A stretch of 64,000 nucleotides of DNA from Desertimonas sp963786985 (GTDB lineage: Bacteria; Actinomycetota; Acidimicrobiia; Acidimicrobiales; Ilumatobacteraceae), in contig CAWBBL010000025.1 of the NCBI GenBank assembly GCA_963786985.1, positions 372,001 through 436,000 of the forward strand. The letters are read 5' to 3'. The translations under genes and the position numbers were made by a program. The notes below the pieces were generated by a model. It searched no databases and was not told the DNA's origin. It worked only from the letters and a program-made list of their open reading frames with translations. Shown piece by piece: positions 26,953-37,404 of the stretch. Numbering within the stretch: the first letter of the stretch is position 1; every line of letters starts with the position of its first letter.

Positions 26953-29202
26953 CTATCTACCTGCGGACACGCCATTGTTCTGACCCCGGGGCACGATGCG
27001 GTAGGCGTCGTAGACGGCGTCGATCTGCTTGATCGCCCGCAGCACGGTCGCCAGCTGTCCGGGATCGTTGAGTTCGAACTCGAAGCGCATCTTGGCGACG
27101 CGGTCGCTGCCCGTCATCGTGTCGCAGCTGACGATGTTGACGCGGTGATCGGACAAGGCGTTGGCGACGTCGCGCAGCAACCGGGAACGATCAAGGGCGA
27201 CGACCTCGACGCCGGCGCGGTACACGGCGGAGTGCCGTTCGCCTTCCCAGTCGACTTCGATCATGCGCGACGCCTGCTCGGCTGACAGGGCGACAGCGTT
27301 GGCGCAGTCGGCGCGGTGCACGCTCACGCCACGGCCGCGGGTGATGAATCCGACCACCTCGTCGCCAGGCACCGGAGTGCAGCACGCGGCGAGCCGGACG
27401 AGGACGTCGTCGAGCCCTTCGACGTGCAGGCCGACGTTGTCGGCTTTCGTGCGATGACGACGCGGCCGCTGGACCGTCGCCGGCAGTTGTTCGGTGTCGT
27501 CGCTCGCGCCGCCACGCAGGCCGCGTGCCACGCGTTGGGCGAGGCCACGCGCTGACACGTGATGCTCCCCGATCGCCGCCAGGAGGGCATCGAGATCGGC
27601 ATAACTGAGGTCGTGGATCACGATCTTGAGCTGATCCGACGTCCACATCCGCTGCACCGGCAGTCCTTCACGGCGGAATGCCGCGGTCAGCTCCTCGCGG
27701 CCATTCTCGATCATGTCCCCGCGTCGCTCGCGGCTGAACCATTGGCGGATCTTGTTGCGCGCTCGTGGTGAGCGGACGAAGGCCAGCCAGTCCTGCGACG
27801 GCCCGGCCGTCTCGACCTTGGAGGTGAAGATCTCGCACGTGTCGCCGCTGGACAACTGGTGGTCGAGAGCGACGAGCCGCCCGTTGACCTTCGAGCCGAC
27901 GCAGGCATGGCCGACCTCGGTGTGCACGGCATAGGCGAAATCGACGGCTGTCGACCCGGCGGGCAGCGTGATCACTCTGCCCTTCGGTGTGAACACGAAG
28001 ACCTCCTCCTGCTGGAGATCGGTCTTCAGGCTCTGCATGAACTGCGCCGGATCGGAGACGTCGGCCTGCCAGTCGATGATCCGGTTGAGCCAATCGATGT
28101 CGGTCGCCTTGTCGCCGCCGTCCTTGTACGCCCAGTGGGCGGCAACGCCCCACTCGGCCCGCTGGTGCATCTCCCTCGTGCGGATTTGCACCTCGATCGT
28201 CTTGCCCATCGGCCCGATGACCGTGGTGTGCAAGCTCTGGTAGAGGTTGAACTTGGGCATCGCGATGTAGTCCTTGAAGCGACCGACGACGGGACGCCAA
28301 CGGCCGTGGATGCTGCCCAGTGCGGCGTAGCAATCCTTCGTCGAGTTGACCACGATGCGGATCGCCAGCAGGTCGAAGATGTCGTCGAACTCGCGGCCCT
28401 TGACGACCATCTTCTCGTAGAGGCTCCACAGGTGCTTGCCGCGACCTGTCACGGTGGCCTCGACTCCGACTTCGGCGAGGCGCGTCTTGACCTCGGAGAT
28501 CGCCGCGGCGAGGAACGTGTCGCGTTCTGGCGATCGAGCGCTGACGAGGTAGTCGAGCTCGGCGTAACGCTTCGGGTGCAGCGCGGCGAACGCCAGGTCC
28601 TCGAGTTGCTGTTTGATCTCTTGCATCCCGAGGCGATGGGCCAAGGGGGCGTAGATGTCGATCGTCTCCTGGGCGATGCGCTGCTGCTTGGCCGCCGGCA
28701 TCGCCGCGATCGTGCGCATGTTGTGCAGTCGGTCGGCGAGCTTGATGACGAGGACACGCAGGTCGGCGGCCATCGCCACCAGCATCTTGCGCATCGTGGC
28801 CGCCTGCTGGGCTTCGCGTGAGTCGAACTGGATGCGGTCGAGCTTGGTGACCCCGTCGACGATCGCCGCGATCTCGCCACCGAAGTCGCGGTCGACGTCG
28901 GCGACGGTGATCTCGGTGTCCTCCACGGCGTCGTGCAGCAGGGCGGCGACGACGGACACCTCATCGAGCCCGATCTCGGCCACGATCCGGGCCACGGCGA
29001 GCGGATGGTTGATGTAGCTCTCTCCGCTCGAGCGGAGCTGGTTGCGATGCGCCTCGGCGGCCACCTGGTAGGCGTTGGTGATCGTCGCCACCGGCGCCTT
29101 GGGGTGGCGGTTGCGGTACGCCGCCAGCAGCGGCGCCAACTCGGCCGGCGTCGTCGACTCGTGATGCCGCCGCCAGGGCAGGACGCGGTCGACCGTTCCC
29201 AC
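26953..29202 (-). CDS. rel: Bifunctional (p)ppGpp synthetase/hydrolase Rel
   Basis: Makes and degrades the alarmone (p)ppGpp in the stringent response. 749 residues in the full-length order: HD hydrolase domain (INHPLAVARIVAEIGLD, catalytic HD at 90-91 in LLHDAVEDT, KLADRLHNMRT), synthetase domain (GRFKDYIAMPKFNLYQSLHT near 315 and VEVQIRT-like EVQIRTREMHQRAEWGVAAHW), TGS domain (VFVFTPKGRVITLPAGSTAV, ~400-455), zinc-finger/CC domain (LAACCTPVPGDEVVGFITRG) and a C-terminal ACT domain. All key residues look intact, so both activities are expected. It follows apt by 9 bp, a widely conserved pair. Confidence 0.97.
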   Translation of the reverse strand: MGTVDRVLPWRRHHESTTPAELAPLLAAYRNRHPKAPVATITNAYQVAAEAHRNQLRSSGESYINHPLAVARIVAEIGLDEVSVVAALLHDAVEDTEITVADVDRDFGGEIAAIVDGVTKLDRIQFDSREAQQAATMRKMLVAMAADLRVLVIKLADRLHNMRTIAAMPAAKQQRIAQETIDIYAPLAHRLGMQEIKQQLEDLAFAALHPKRYAELDYLVSARSPERDTFLAAAISEVKTRLAEVGVEATVTGRGKHLWSLYEKMVVKGREFDDIFDLLAIRIVVNSTKDCYAALGSIHGRWRPVVGRFKDYIAMPKFNLYQSLHTTVIGPMGKTIEVQIRTREMHQRAEWGVAAHWAYKDGGDKATDIDWLNRIIDWQADVSDPAQFMQSLKTDLQQEEVFVFTPKGRVITLPAGSTAVDFAYAVHTEVGHACVGSKVNGRLVALDHQLSSGDTCEIFTSKVETAGPSQDWLAFVRSPRARNKIRQWFSRERRGDMIENGREELTAAFRREGLPVQRMWTSDQLKIVIHDLSYADLDALLAAIGEHHVSARGLAQRVARGLRGGASDDTEQLPATVQRPRRHRTKADNVGLHVEGLDDVLVRLAACCTPVPGDEVVGFITRGRGVSVHRADCANAVALSAEQASRMIEVDWEGERHSAVYRAGVEVVALDRSRLLRDVANALSDHRVNIVSCDTMTGSDRVAKMRFEFELNDPGQLATVLRAIKQIDAVYDAYRIVPRGQNNGVSAGR

Positions 29203-29211
29203 CTCGGCTCC

Positions 29212-29739
29212 CTACATCCTCGCCAGGATCGAGAGCTGGTACTCGGCGAGCCGCTCGCGGCCTCCGAGGTCGGCGAGCTCGATCAGGAAACCGAGTCCGA
29301 CGATCGTGCCGCCGAGCACGGTGACGAGGCGGGCCGTCGCCGAAGCGGTGCCACCGGTGGCCAGCACGTCGTCGATCACCAGGATCCGCTCGTCGGGGTG
29401 GATGGCGTCGCGGTGAATCTCCAGCTTGTCGCGCCCGTACTCCAGCTCGTACTCCTCGCGGGCGACTGCCCACGGCAGCTTGCCGGCCTTGCGCACCGGG
29501 ACGAATCCGGCGCCGAGGGTGTAGGCGACTGCTGCCGCTGGGATGAAACCCCGGGCTTCGACACCGACGACCCGGTCGATGGCCTCATCACGGAAGGGCT
29601 CGGCCAGCTCGTCGACTGCCCGTCGGAACGCTTCGGCGTTGCCGAGCAGCGGGGTGATGTCACGGAACGTCACGCCCGCGTTCGGGTAGTCGGCGATGTC
29701 GCGGACGTGCGTGGTCAACCACGAGGACGTGACCGTCAT
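29212..29739 (-). CDS. apt: Adenine phosphoribosyltransferase
   Basis: Salvages adenine to AMP with PRPP. 175 residues with RDIADYPNAGVTFRDITPLL at the N-terminus, GVEARGFIPAAAVA, and the PRPP-binding motif ILVIDDVLATGGTA. ATG at 29739 with a TATCGT -10 six nt upstream. Upstream of rel as in many bacteria; secF ends 54 bp before it. Confidence 0.96.
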   Translation of the reverse strand: MTVTSSWLTTHVRDIADYPNAGVTFRDITPLLGNAEAFRRAVDELAEPFRDEAIDRVVGVEARGFIPAAAVAYTLGAGFVPVRKAGKLPWAVAREEYELEYGRDKLEIHRDAIHPDERILVIDDVLATGGTASATARLVTVLGGTIVGLGFLIELADLGGRERLAEYQLSILARM

Positions 29740-29745
29740 GCAGCC

Positions 29746-29751
29746 ACGATA
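29746..29751 (-). promoter_or_regulatory. -10 element of apt-rel, leaderless
   Basis: Minus-strand TATCGT ends 6 nt before the apt ATG in the 54-bp gap after secF. Confidence 0.45.
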
Positions 29752-29793
29752 CCGGTCGCTACCAACCTGCCCGGGGACGTCGCCCGAGACGGA

Positions 29794-31065
29794 TCAGTGC
29801 TTCTTCTTCTTGCGCGGGCGCGGGGCGTTGCCGAGCAATTGCTCGGATGTCGGCTCGACGCCCGGAGTGACCGAGCTGGTCGATCGGGCTCCGACGGTTG
29901 CCGGCACGGCCGCACCGCGACTGCGGCGGCGGCCCGTCTGCGGAGCGAGAATTCCGACGCCGCGCACCACGACCGTGCGCAGATCCTCGCCAACGAGGTG
30001 CTCGCCGTCGCGCCGCCCACCCTTGAGCACGCCGAGTACAGGTGTGGCGACGAAGATCGACGAGTAGGCACCGGTGAGCATGCCGATGAGCAGGGCCAGG
30101 GCGAACTCCAACAGCGTCGCCTGACCGAGCAGCCAGGCTCCGACGACGAGCAGCGAGAACACCGGCAGGAGCGCCGACAACGAGGTGTTCAACGAACGCA
30201 TCAGGACCTGGTTCGTCGACACGTTGACGAGGTCCGGGGCGCCGAGCCCGGCGGCGGCGATGCGCCGCTCGTTCTCCTTGACCCGGTCGAACACGACGAT
30301 CGTGTCGTACAACGAGTAGCCGAGGATCGTCAGGAAGGCGATCACCGTCGCCGGTGTGACCTGGAAGCCGAACACCGAGTAGATCCCGGCGGCGATGACC
30401 ACGTCGTGGATCATCGCCACGATCGCGGCCACGGCCATCCGCCAATCGAAGCGGACGGCGATCACGATGGAGAACAGCAGCAGGAACACGAGCAGGGCGA
30501 TGATCGCCTTGCGGGTGATCTGCTCGCCCCACGATGACGACACGGCGGCGACGCTGACATCGGCCGCGTCGACCTCTGCCGTGTCGGCGAACGCCTCCTG
30601 CAACGACACCCGCACGTCGGCGGGAATCTCTTCGATCTGCACCTTGATGATGTCACCCTGCGCCGACTCGCGCTCTTCGACCTTGGCGTCCGAACCGTCG
30701 ATCCCGTGAGCCTCCAGGACATCGCGGGCGTCCGAGACGGAGAGCTCGCCGGCGGGCACGTCGAAGGCCACCCCGCCCTCGAAGTCGATTCCGAGGTTGA
30801 CGTTGCGAATGGCGAGCGACAACACGCTGACGACGATGAGCAACAGGGAGATCGCGAAGTACGTGCGCCGATGACCCCAGAAATCGATCGCCGTCTGCCC
30901 GAGGAACAGCCGCTTGGCCGGTGACTTGGCGATGCGCTGCTCGAACAGCGGCTCCGGCTCCGGAGCCCGTTGGCGGCGGTCGGGCCGCGGCGACGCGGCC
31001 GGCCCGAGATCGAGGTCGCCGAGTGGCGGCTCGCCACCCAGTCCGCTGTCGTCAACGAACGTCAT
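29794..31065 (-). CDS. secF: Protein translocase subunit SecF
   Basis: Membrane partner of SecD that uses the proton motive force to help protein export. 423 residues: a 60-residue cytoplasmic N-terminus, first helix ISLLLIVVSVLSLAIRNVNL, the conserved GIDFEGGV motif, the periplasmic P4-type domain, then five helices with SILGYSLYDTIVVFDR-type motif (ILGYSLYDTIVVFDRVKENE) and a basic tail ending RPRKKKKH. The ATG at 31065 has GGAGAG upstream and overlaps the secD end by 14 bp, so the longer frame is not used. Confidence 0.96.
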   Translation of the reverse strand: MTFVDDSGLGGEPPLGDLDLGPAASPRPDRRQRAPEPEPLFEQRIAKSPAKRLFLGQTAIDFWGHRRTYFAISLLLIVVSVLSLAIRNVNLGIDFEGGVAFDVPAGELSVSDARDVLEAHGIDGSDAKVEERESAQGDIIKVQIEEIPADVRVSLQEAFADTAEVDAADVSVAAVSSSWGEQITRKAIIALLVFLLLFSIVIAVRFDWRMAVAAIVAMIHDVVIAAGIYSVFGFQVTPATVIAFLTILGYSLYDTIVVFDRVKENERRIAAAGLGAPDLVNVSTNQVLMRSLNTSLSALLPVFSLLVVGAWLLGQATLLEFALALLIGMLTGAYSSIFVATPVLGVLKGGRRDGEHLVGEDLRTVVVRGVGILAPQTGRRRSRGAAVPATVGARSTSSVTPGVEPTSEQLLGNAPRPRKKKKH

Positions 31066-32779
31066 TGGGACTCTCCGGGGAGTGGCCGGCAATCGCCGGA
31101 GCGACCGGGGCAGGCAAAGGACGTGACTCGTAGTTCTCGAGGCCGAACGTGTCGCCCTCGTCGAGCCATCCGCTGTCGGCGAGGAGCAGGACGGCCGGGC
31201 GGGTGAAGAACCAGCACACGATCAGGTCGCAGACGGTGGTCACGCCGAGGTACAGGGCGAACCCGCGCACGGAACCGACGCTCAGGCTGAACAGCACGCC
31301 GGCGGCGATCAACGACACGAGGTCGGCGGCGACGATCGTCCGCCACGTCGCCTTGAACGCGCGCGGTGCCGAGTTGCGCACAGTGCGCCCGTGGCGGACC
31401 TCTTCCTTGAGCCGCTCGAAGTACACCACGTAGCTGTCGACGGTGATGCCGACCGCCACGATGATGCCGGTGACGCCGGCCAGCGACAGGGCGTAGTTCG
31501 TCGTCTGCGAGATGATCGCGGCCGCCGAGTAGATCAGCAGGCCCCAGACCACGAGGCCGGCGATCACGACCACGATCAGCCGGCGGTAGAAGAAGGTCAG
31601 CCCGGCGAGGACCAGGACGACGCCGACAAGAGCGGCGAAGATCGCCGCCCGGAGGGAGTCCTCGCCGAGTGTCGGGGACACCGTCTGCACCGACTCCGTC
31701 TGAACCTGCACCGGGAAGGCGCCGCGGTCGAGGACTCGGGCCAGCGCCCTGGCCTCGGACTCGGCGAATGCTCCGGCGCCCTGACCGCTGATCGAGATCT
31801 GCCGCGGGAACGTCGACTGGGTGACCCGCGGCGCCGACTGGATGACGCCGTCGAGGACGATGGCGATCGCCCCAGCCGGGCAGTTCTGGGCACCGGTCGA
31901 ACAGGCCCCAGCGAGTTGGTTGAACGTGCCGAGACCCTCCTCGGTCAGCTCGGCGGAGACGGTCCAGCCTTCGGCCGGAGTGAGCGTGGCGGCCGCCGAA
32001 CCGCGGGCGAACAACTCGCCGCCGGACTCTCCGGAGGGGCCGAGCTGGACAGGGCCGACCGTGCACGTCAGCCCATCGGCAGTCGACAGGTCGGTGATCG
32101 TGTCATCGGTCGGCGCCGGCGGCGGGCCATAGGGAGTCGGCGGGTACGTCGTCACCGGGTTGGGGCCGACCGGTCCGAGTGGCGCCTCCGTCGTCGTCGT
32201 CGGGCCTGGCTCGGTCGACTCCGGAGTGGACGTCGCCGGCTCGCTCGACGGCGGCACGGACGTGTCAGCAGCGGCTGGGCGACGCCACCCCGACGGTGTG
32301 GCCGTCGTCGTTCCCGTCGCGTCGGGCGTCGTCGACCCGGTCGGCGTGGACTCGGCCGTCGCCGACTCGGGTGACGTGGAGTCGGTCGGTGCAGCCTCGG
32401 TGGTGACCACCGGCTCCTCGACCGGCGCGACGCACGGTGACATCAGCGGTCGCAATTGCACGATGCCGGCGACATCGACGGCGTCGAGCGCCTCGCGCTG
32501 ATCACGCACTCCGGGCAGATCGACGATGACGTTCTCACCTTCGACCCGAACGTCAGGCTCGGCGATGCCCCGACCCTCGAGCTCCTCGCGGATCAGGTCA
32601 CGGATGCTGTCGAGATCGTCGGCCGTGGCGTCCTCCTCCGTCGACAACACGACGGAGATGCCACCTTGGAGATCGAGGCCGAGCACCGGTTCATTGCCCG
32701 ACACGAGGTTGACGGCCAGCAGAACGATGGTGACAAGGACGATCCCGACGAGCGAGATCCACAGGCGACGGCGGATCAT
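31052..32779 (-). CDS. secD: Protein translocase subunit SecD with Thr/Pro-rich insertion
   Basis: 575 residues. First helix WISLVGIVLVTIVLLAVNLV, then LGLDLQGGISVVL (the signature GLDLxGG), the periplasmic P1 domain, and C-terminal helices with GIIVAVGITVDSYVVYFERLKEE (the D/E-containing proton-path segment). Residues ~113-226 are an unusual Ser/Thr/Pro/Glu-rich insertion in the extracytoplasmic domain, absent from E. coli SecD, though Pro-rich inserts occur in some actinobacterial homologues. The start overlaps the yajC stop by 4 bp (ATGA); the stop overlaps secF. Confidence 0.96.
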   Translation of the reverse strand: MIRRRLWISLVGIVLVTIVLLAVNLVSGNEPVLGLDLQGGISVVLSTEEDATADDLDSIRDLIREELEGRGIAEPDVRVEGENVIVDLPGVRDQREALDAVDVAGIVQLRPLMSPCVAPVEEPVVTTEAAPTDSTSPESATAESTPTGSTTPDATGTTTATPSGWRRPAAADTSVPPSSEPATSTPESTEPGPTTTTEAPLGPVGPNPVTTYPPTPYGPPPAPTDDTITDLSTADGLTCTVGPVQLGPSGESGGELFARGSAAATLTPAEGWTVSAELTEEGLGTFNQLAGACSTGAQNCPAGAIAIVLDGVIQSAPRVTQSTFPRQISISGQGAGAFAESEARALARVLDRGAFPVQVQTESVQTVSPTLGEDSLRAAIFAALVGVVLVLAGLTFFYRRLIVVVIAGLVVWGLLIYSAAAIISQTTNYALSLAGVTGIIVAVGITVDSYVVYFERLKEEVRHGRTVRNSAPRAFKATWRTIVAADLVSLIAAGVLFSLSVGSVRGFALYLGVTTVCDLIVCWFFTRPAVLLLADSGWLDEGDTFGLENYESRPLPAPVAPAIAGHSPESPNDVR

Positions 32780-33267
32780 TCGTCGGGTGACTCGCCCGTC
32801 GTGCTGTCATCGGCCGGCGCCGGGCCTGGCGTGGGCTCGGCGGCTGCCGGGCGGGTGGGCTTGGTCCCGCCGCCCTTCAGCGTCGGCCGCCGTGACGTCG
32901 CGGTTGTCGGCTCGGCGGGCGTCTCGCTCCCGTCCTCGGACGGCGTCGCCGGAGCTACGGCCGTGGTGACCTTGCCCGAGACAGCGGCCCGGCTGACCCG
33001 GATCTGGACGTCGTCGTCGACCTCCACCCAGACGATGTCGGTACCCGGCTCGAACCCGGTGATGAACCCGTAGACCCCGGATGTCAGCATCACCTCATCG
33101 CCGACGTCGAGCGTCGACTGCAGCTCGCGCTGCTGGCGCATCTGGCGCTGACGCGGTCGCAGCAGGAGGAAGTAGACCGCCGCCACGATGAGTAGCAGGG
33201 GCAGGAACGACACGATCGTCGACGCCGCGCCGCCCTCGTCCTCGTCTTCGCTGGTGGAGCTCTGCAC
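32776..33267 (-). CDS. yajC: Preprotein translocase subunit YajC
   Basis: 163 residues with one N-terminal membrane helix (IVSFLPLLLIVAAVYFLLL) followed by the family motif RPRQRQMRQQRELQSTLDVG and the small beta domain (VMLTSGVYGFITGF, VEVDDDVQIRVSRAAV). The C-terminal 60 residues are a Pro/Thr/Ala-rich tail. GTG at 33267 is the only standard start between an in-frame TAG and the helix. First gene of yajC-secD-secF, a conserved operon; 164 bp upstream without a gene separate it from tgt. Confidence 0.92.
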   Translation of the reverse strand: MQSSTSEDEDEGGAASTIVSFLPLLLIVAAVYFLLLRPRQRQMRQQRELQSTLDVGDEVMLTSGVYGFITGFEPGTDIVWVEVDDDVQIRVSRAAVSGKVTTAVAPATPSEDGSETPAEPTTATSRRPTLKGGGTKPTRPAAAEPTPGPAPADDSTTGESPDE

Positions 33268-33431
33268 CGACTCGGTCGCCAGGGCATGCGGAGCAGCCGA
33301 GCCACCCAGCGGTGTGGTGGGTGAATCCTTCGGGCAGAGCTAAGTGCAGGTCCATGGGATGGTCGTGTTCCGATCGTCGTGTTCCGGTCGAGGTCCGGCC
33401 TGGTCCGGAGCGGACGACAGGTTACCGATGC

Positions 33432-34529
33432 TCACCCCCACACACGCAGCACGTCGACACGGAAGTTGGCAAAGCGCTGTTCGGCGATCGCCTGACGCGC
33501 GGCCGCCATCAGCTGCAGGGTCCACGCGACGTTGTGCAGGGTCAACAGGCGGGCGGCCGACGGTTCAGCAACGCTGAACAGGTGACGAAGGTAGCCACGA
33601 CTGTGGCGGGCACACACTGCGCACGAGCACCGAGCGTCGACCGGCACGTCCTCGTCACCATGGCGAGCGGCCTTGACCTGGACCTTGCCCGACGAGGTGA
33701 GCGCCGTGCCGTGGCGTCCGAGCCGGGTCTGCAGCACACAGTCGAACTGATCGACGCCGAGGGCGATCGACTCGACCAGCGACGCCGGATCGCCGACCCC
33801 CATCAGGTAGCGAGGGCGATTCGTGGGGAGGTGCTCGAGGGCTGCCGCCAGCGCCGGGAGCATCTCGGCGCGGGTCTCCCCCACCGACAGCCCGCCGATT
33901 CCATAGCCGTCGAAGTCGAGCGCCGCGGTCTGCTCGGCACTTTCCCGCCGGAGTTCCTCGCTCGTGCCACCCTGGACGATCCCGAAGAGCGATTGGTCGA
34001 CTCGCTCGTGACACGTGCGGGCGCGGGCGGCCCACAGGGCAGTTCGTTTGACGGCCAACTCGACGACGTCTGGCGGGCTCGGCAGCGGCGGGCACACGTC
34101 GAGGACCATCTGGATGTCGGCGCCGATGCGTTCTTGAACCCGGACGGCATCCTCGGGGGTCAACCGATGGGTCGACCCGTCGTAGGTGCTGCGGAACGTC
34201 ACACCGTCGTCGTCGACCTTTGGTTCCAACGAGAACACCTGATAGCCACCCGAGTCGGTGAGCGTCAGGCCGTTCCACCCGCTGAACCGGCCGAGGCCAC
34301 CGAAACGAGCGATGTTTTCCGCGCCCGGTCGCAGCATCAGGTGATAGGTGTTGCCGAGGACGATCTGCACGCCGAGCCGCTCGTAGTCCTCGGCACTGAG
34401 GTACTTGACCGCCCCGCGGGTGCCCACCGGCATGAAGCACGGGGTCAGGTACGAGCCGCGGGCGGTCGTCGCCGTGCCGGCGCGCGCCGCGCCATCGGTC
34501 GCCGTCGCCGTGAACGCCACCGGGTGCAC
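33432..34529 (-). CDS. tgt: tRNA-guanine transglycosylase
   Basis: Exchanges guanine-34 for preQ1 in tRNAs with GUN anticodons, part of queuosine synthesis. 365 residues: FMPVGTRGAVKYLSAEDYE, the active-site Asp in LTDSGGYQVFSL, the nucleophile Asp in GVDQFDCVLQTR, and the zinc site CSCAVC...H near the C-terminus. GTG at 34529 was chosen because it gives the family-type start (VHPVAFTATATDGAARAGT) and has TAGCGT 7 nt upstream. Located next to queA, the following enzyme of the same pathway. Confidence 0.95.
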   Translation of the reverse strand: MHPVAFTATATDGAARAGTATTARGSYLTPCFMPVGTRGAVKYLSAEDYERLGVQIVLGNTYHLMLRPGAENIARFGGLGRFSGWNGLTLTDSGGYQVFSLEPKVDDDGVTFRSTYDGSTHRLTPEDAVRVQERIGADIQMVLDVCPPLPSPPDVVELAVKRTALWAARARTCHERVDQSLFGIVQGGTSEELRRESAEQTAALDFDGYGIGGLSVGETRAEMLPALAAALEHLPTNRPRYLMGVGDPASLVESIALGVDQFDCVLQTRLGRHGTALTSSGKVQVKAARHGDEDVPVDARCSCAVCARHSRGYLRHLFSVAEPSAARLLTLHNVAWTLQLMAAARQAIAEQRFANFRVDVLRVWG

Positions 34530-34536
34530 CGACTCG

Positions 34537-34542
34537 ACGCTA
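34537..34542 (-). promoter_or_regulatory. -10 element of tgt, leaderless
   Basis: Minus-strand TAGCGT ends 7 nt before the GTG at 34529, in the 104-bp gap after queA. Confidence 0.45.
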
Positions 34543-34633
34543 ACGACGGCACGTCGCGCTGGACGATGCCATCGAAGCTGATTTCGGCGGGGCGTGTCGC
34601 CGCGTGACACTCCGTCAGCGGCCAACACTCCAA

Positions 34634-35647
34634 TCAGCGAGCGTGGCGGTCGAGGAGCATGGCGTCGCCGAACGAGAGGAAGCGGTAACCGGACGCTGCG
34701 GCGTGGGCGTAGAGCTCGCGCCAGCGCGGTCCGACGAACGCCTCGATCATCAACAGCAGGGTCGTGCGTGGCAAGTGAAAGTTCGTCATCAGCGCGTCGA
34801 CCACCGCTGGCGGACGCCCAGGATGGAGGAACAGCTCGGTCCGCCCCGTGAGCCGGCCCGTGGCTGCCACGCTCTCCAAGGCGCGCACCGACGTCGTTCC
34901 GATGGCGACGACTCGCCGAGCGTCGTTCACCGCGGTCCACGACTCGTCCGGCACCCGATAGCGCTCGCTGTGCATGCGGTGGGTCAACGGGTCCTCAGCG
35001 GTGATCGGGGCGAACGTGTCGAGGCCGACGACGAGCTCGACCGAGACCCAGGCGATGTCGCGGGCCGCGAGTCCGGCGAACACGTCGGCGGTCAGGTGCA
35101 GCCCAGCGGTCGGGGCCGCCGCCGACGCCGGCTCCTCGGCGAACACGGTCTGGTAGCGCTCCGGATCGGCGAGTGTCTCGTGGATGTACGGGGGCAGCGG
35201 CATCTCACCGAGGGCGCCAAGCGTCTCCAGCGGATCACCGGAACCGAGCAACGACACGACGAACGTGTCGCCCGCCGCGGTACGCATCCCGATCTCGACG
35301 ATCGCCCGCCCGGCGGCGTCGTACAGCACCGAGCCTGGCGGCAGCTTGCGCGCCGGACGGATCAGCGCCTCCCAGTCGCGTCGCTCTGCGTCGCGGGGTT
35401 CGAGGAGCAGCACCTCGCTTGCCGCGCCACTCGCCCGGCACAGCCGCAGGCGCGCCGGGATCACCCGCGTGTCGTTGACGACGACGAGGTCACCGGGCTG
35501 CAGCAGGTCGGGCAGATCGTGTACGAATCGGTCGTCGGGTCGGGCAGCACCGCGGTCGACGAGCAGCCGAGCAGCGTCGCGTGGCTCGATCGGGACCTGG
35601 GCGATCAGCGCCGGGTCGAGGTCGTAGTCGAGGTCCTCGAGGCGCAC
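34634..35647 (-). CDS. queA: S-adenosylmethionine:tRNA ribosyltransferase-isomerase
   Basis: Transfers and isomerises the ribosyl of SAM onto preQ1-tRNA to give epoxyqueuosine. 337 residues from the GTG at 35647: DLDYDLDPALIAQVPIEPRD, VVVNDTRVIPARL, the central GEMPLPPYIHE, AAPTAGLHLTADVF and TNFHLPRTTLLLMIEAFVG are family blocks. With tgt it supports a queuosine branch, although the preQ1 synthesis genes are not in the window. It is divergent from the dienelactone hydrolase gene with starts 24 bp apart. Confidence 0.96.
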   Translation of the reverse strand: MRLEDLDYDLDPALIAQVPIEPRDAARLLVDRGAARPDDRFVHDLPDLLQPGDLVVVNDTRVIPARLRLCRASGAASEVLLLEPRDAERRDWEALIRPARKLPPGSVLYDAAGRAIVEIGMRTAAGDTFVVSLLGSGDPLETLGALGEMPLPPYIHETLADPERYQTVFAEEPASAAAPTAGLHLTADVFAGLAARDIAWVSVELVVGLDTFAPITAEDPLTHRMHSERYRVPDESWTAVNDARRVVAIGTTSVRALESVAATGRLTGRTELFLHPGRPPAVVDALMTNFHLPRTTLLLMIEAFVGPRWRELYAHAAASGYRFLSFGDAMLLDRHAR

Positions 35648-35654
35648 CGACCGC

Positions 35655-35664
35655 AGGCTACGGT
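35655..35664. promoter_or_regulatory. Overlapping divergent -10 elements for queA and the hydrolase
   Basis: AGGCTACGGT reads as TAGCCT on the minus strand (35655-35660, 7 nt before the queA GTG) and as TACGGT on the plus strand (35659-35664, 7 nt before the hydrolase GTG). The two -10 hexamers share two base pairs, so polymerase could occupy only one promoter at a time. Confidence 0.5.
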
Positions 35665-36368
35665 CGCGGCCGTGACGGACAGCCGCGTCGACTCCGTGGA
35701 GTTGCCTGACGGGAAGATGGACGTCCACGTCTGGCTCCCAGCCAGTGGCCGTGGTCCGGGGCTGACCCTGATCCCCGCCATCTTCGGATTGAGCACACAC
35801 ATTCGCACGGTCGCCGGACGACTGACCGATGCCGGCTACGTCGTTGGGGTGCCGGACCTGTTCTGGCGGTTCGCCCCCGGTTGGCAGGCCGACGCCGACG
35901 AAGCAGGCCTCGCCGCGTCGATGGCGACGGCCGCCCGGCTCGACCGGGATGGAGCGGTCGACGACTGCGGCGCCGTCCTCGAACACCTCGCCGCGCTGCC
36001 CGACGTCGGCGGGGACCCGGGCGTGATCGGCTTCTGCCTCGGGGGCACGCTGGCGTTCGGCACGGCGATTCGCTATCAGCCGTCGGTGTGCGTCAGCTAC
36101 TACGGGTCCGGTGTCGTTGGCTTGCTCGACGGCATCGGCGACGTCAACTGCCCCACGTTGCTGCACTTCGGTAGTCGTGACCAGTCGATCCCCGGCGAGG
36201 CGGTCGAGCAGATCGCCGCAGCCACGGACGGTCGCCGCGAACATCGCCGTCAACGTCGAGATCGCCGGCCACGCCTTCGACGACGAGGCACCGATGTTCC
36301 ACGACGAGGGGGCCGCCCGCTCGGCGTGGTCGAAGACGATGGCCGTGCTGGCCGAGCACCTCCCTCGA

Positions 36369-37396
<1,028 letters not shown>

Positions 37397-37404
<8 letters not shown>

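Noticed and set aside
28933..30537. 534-codon plus-strand open frame opposite rel, apt and secF
   Set aside because: Antisense to three certain genes, with His/Arg/Asp/Gln-rich shadow composition and no family motif.
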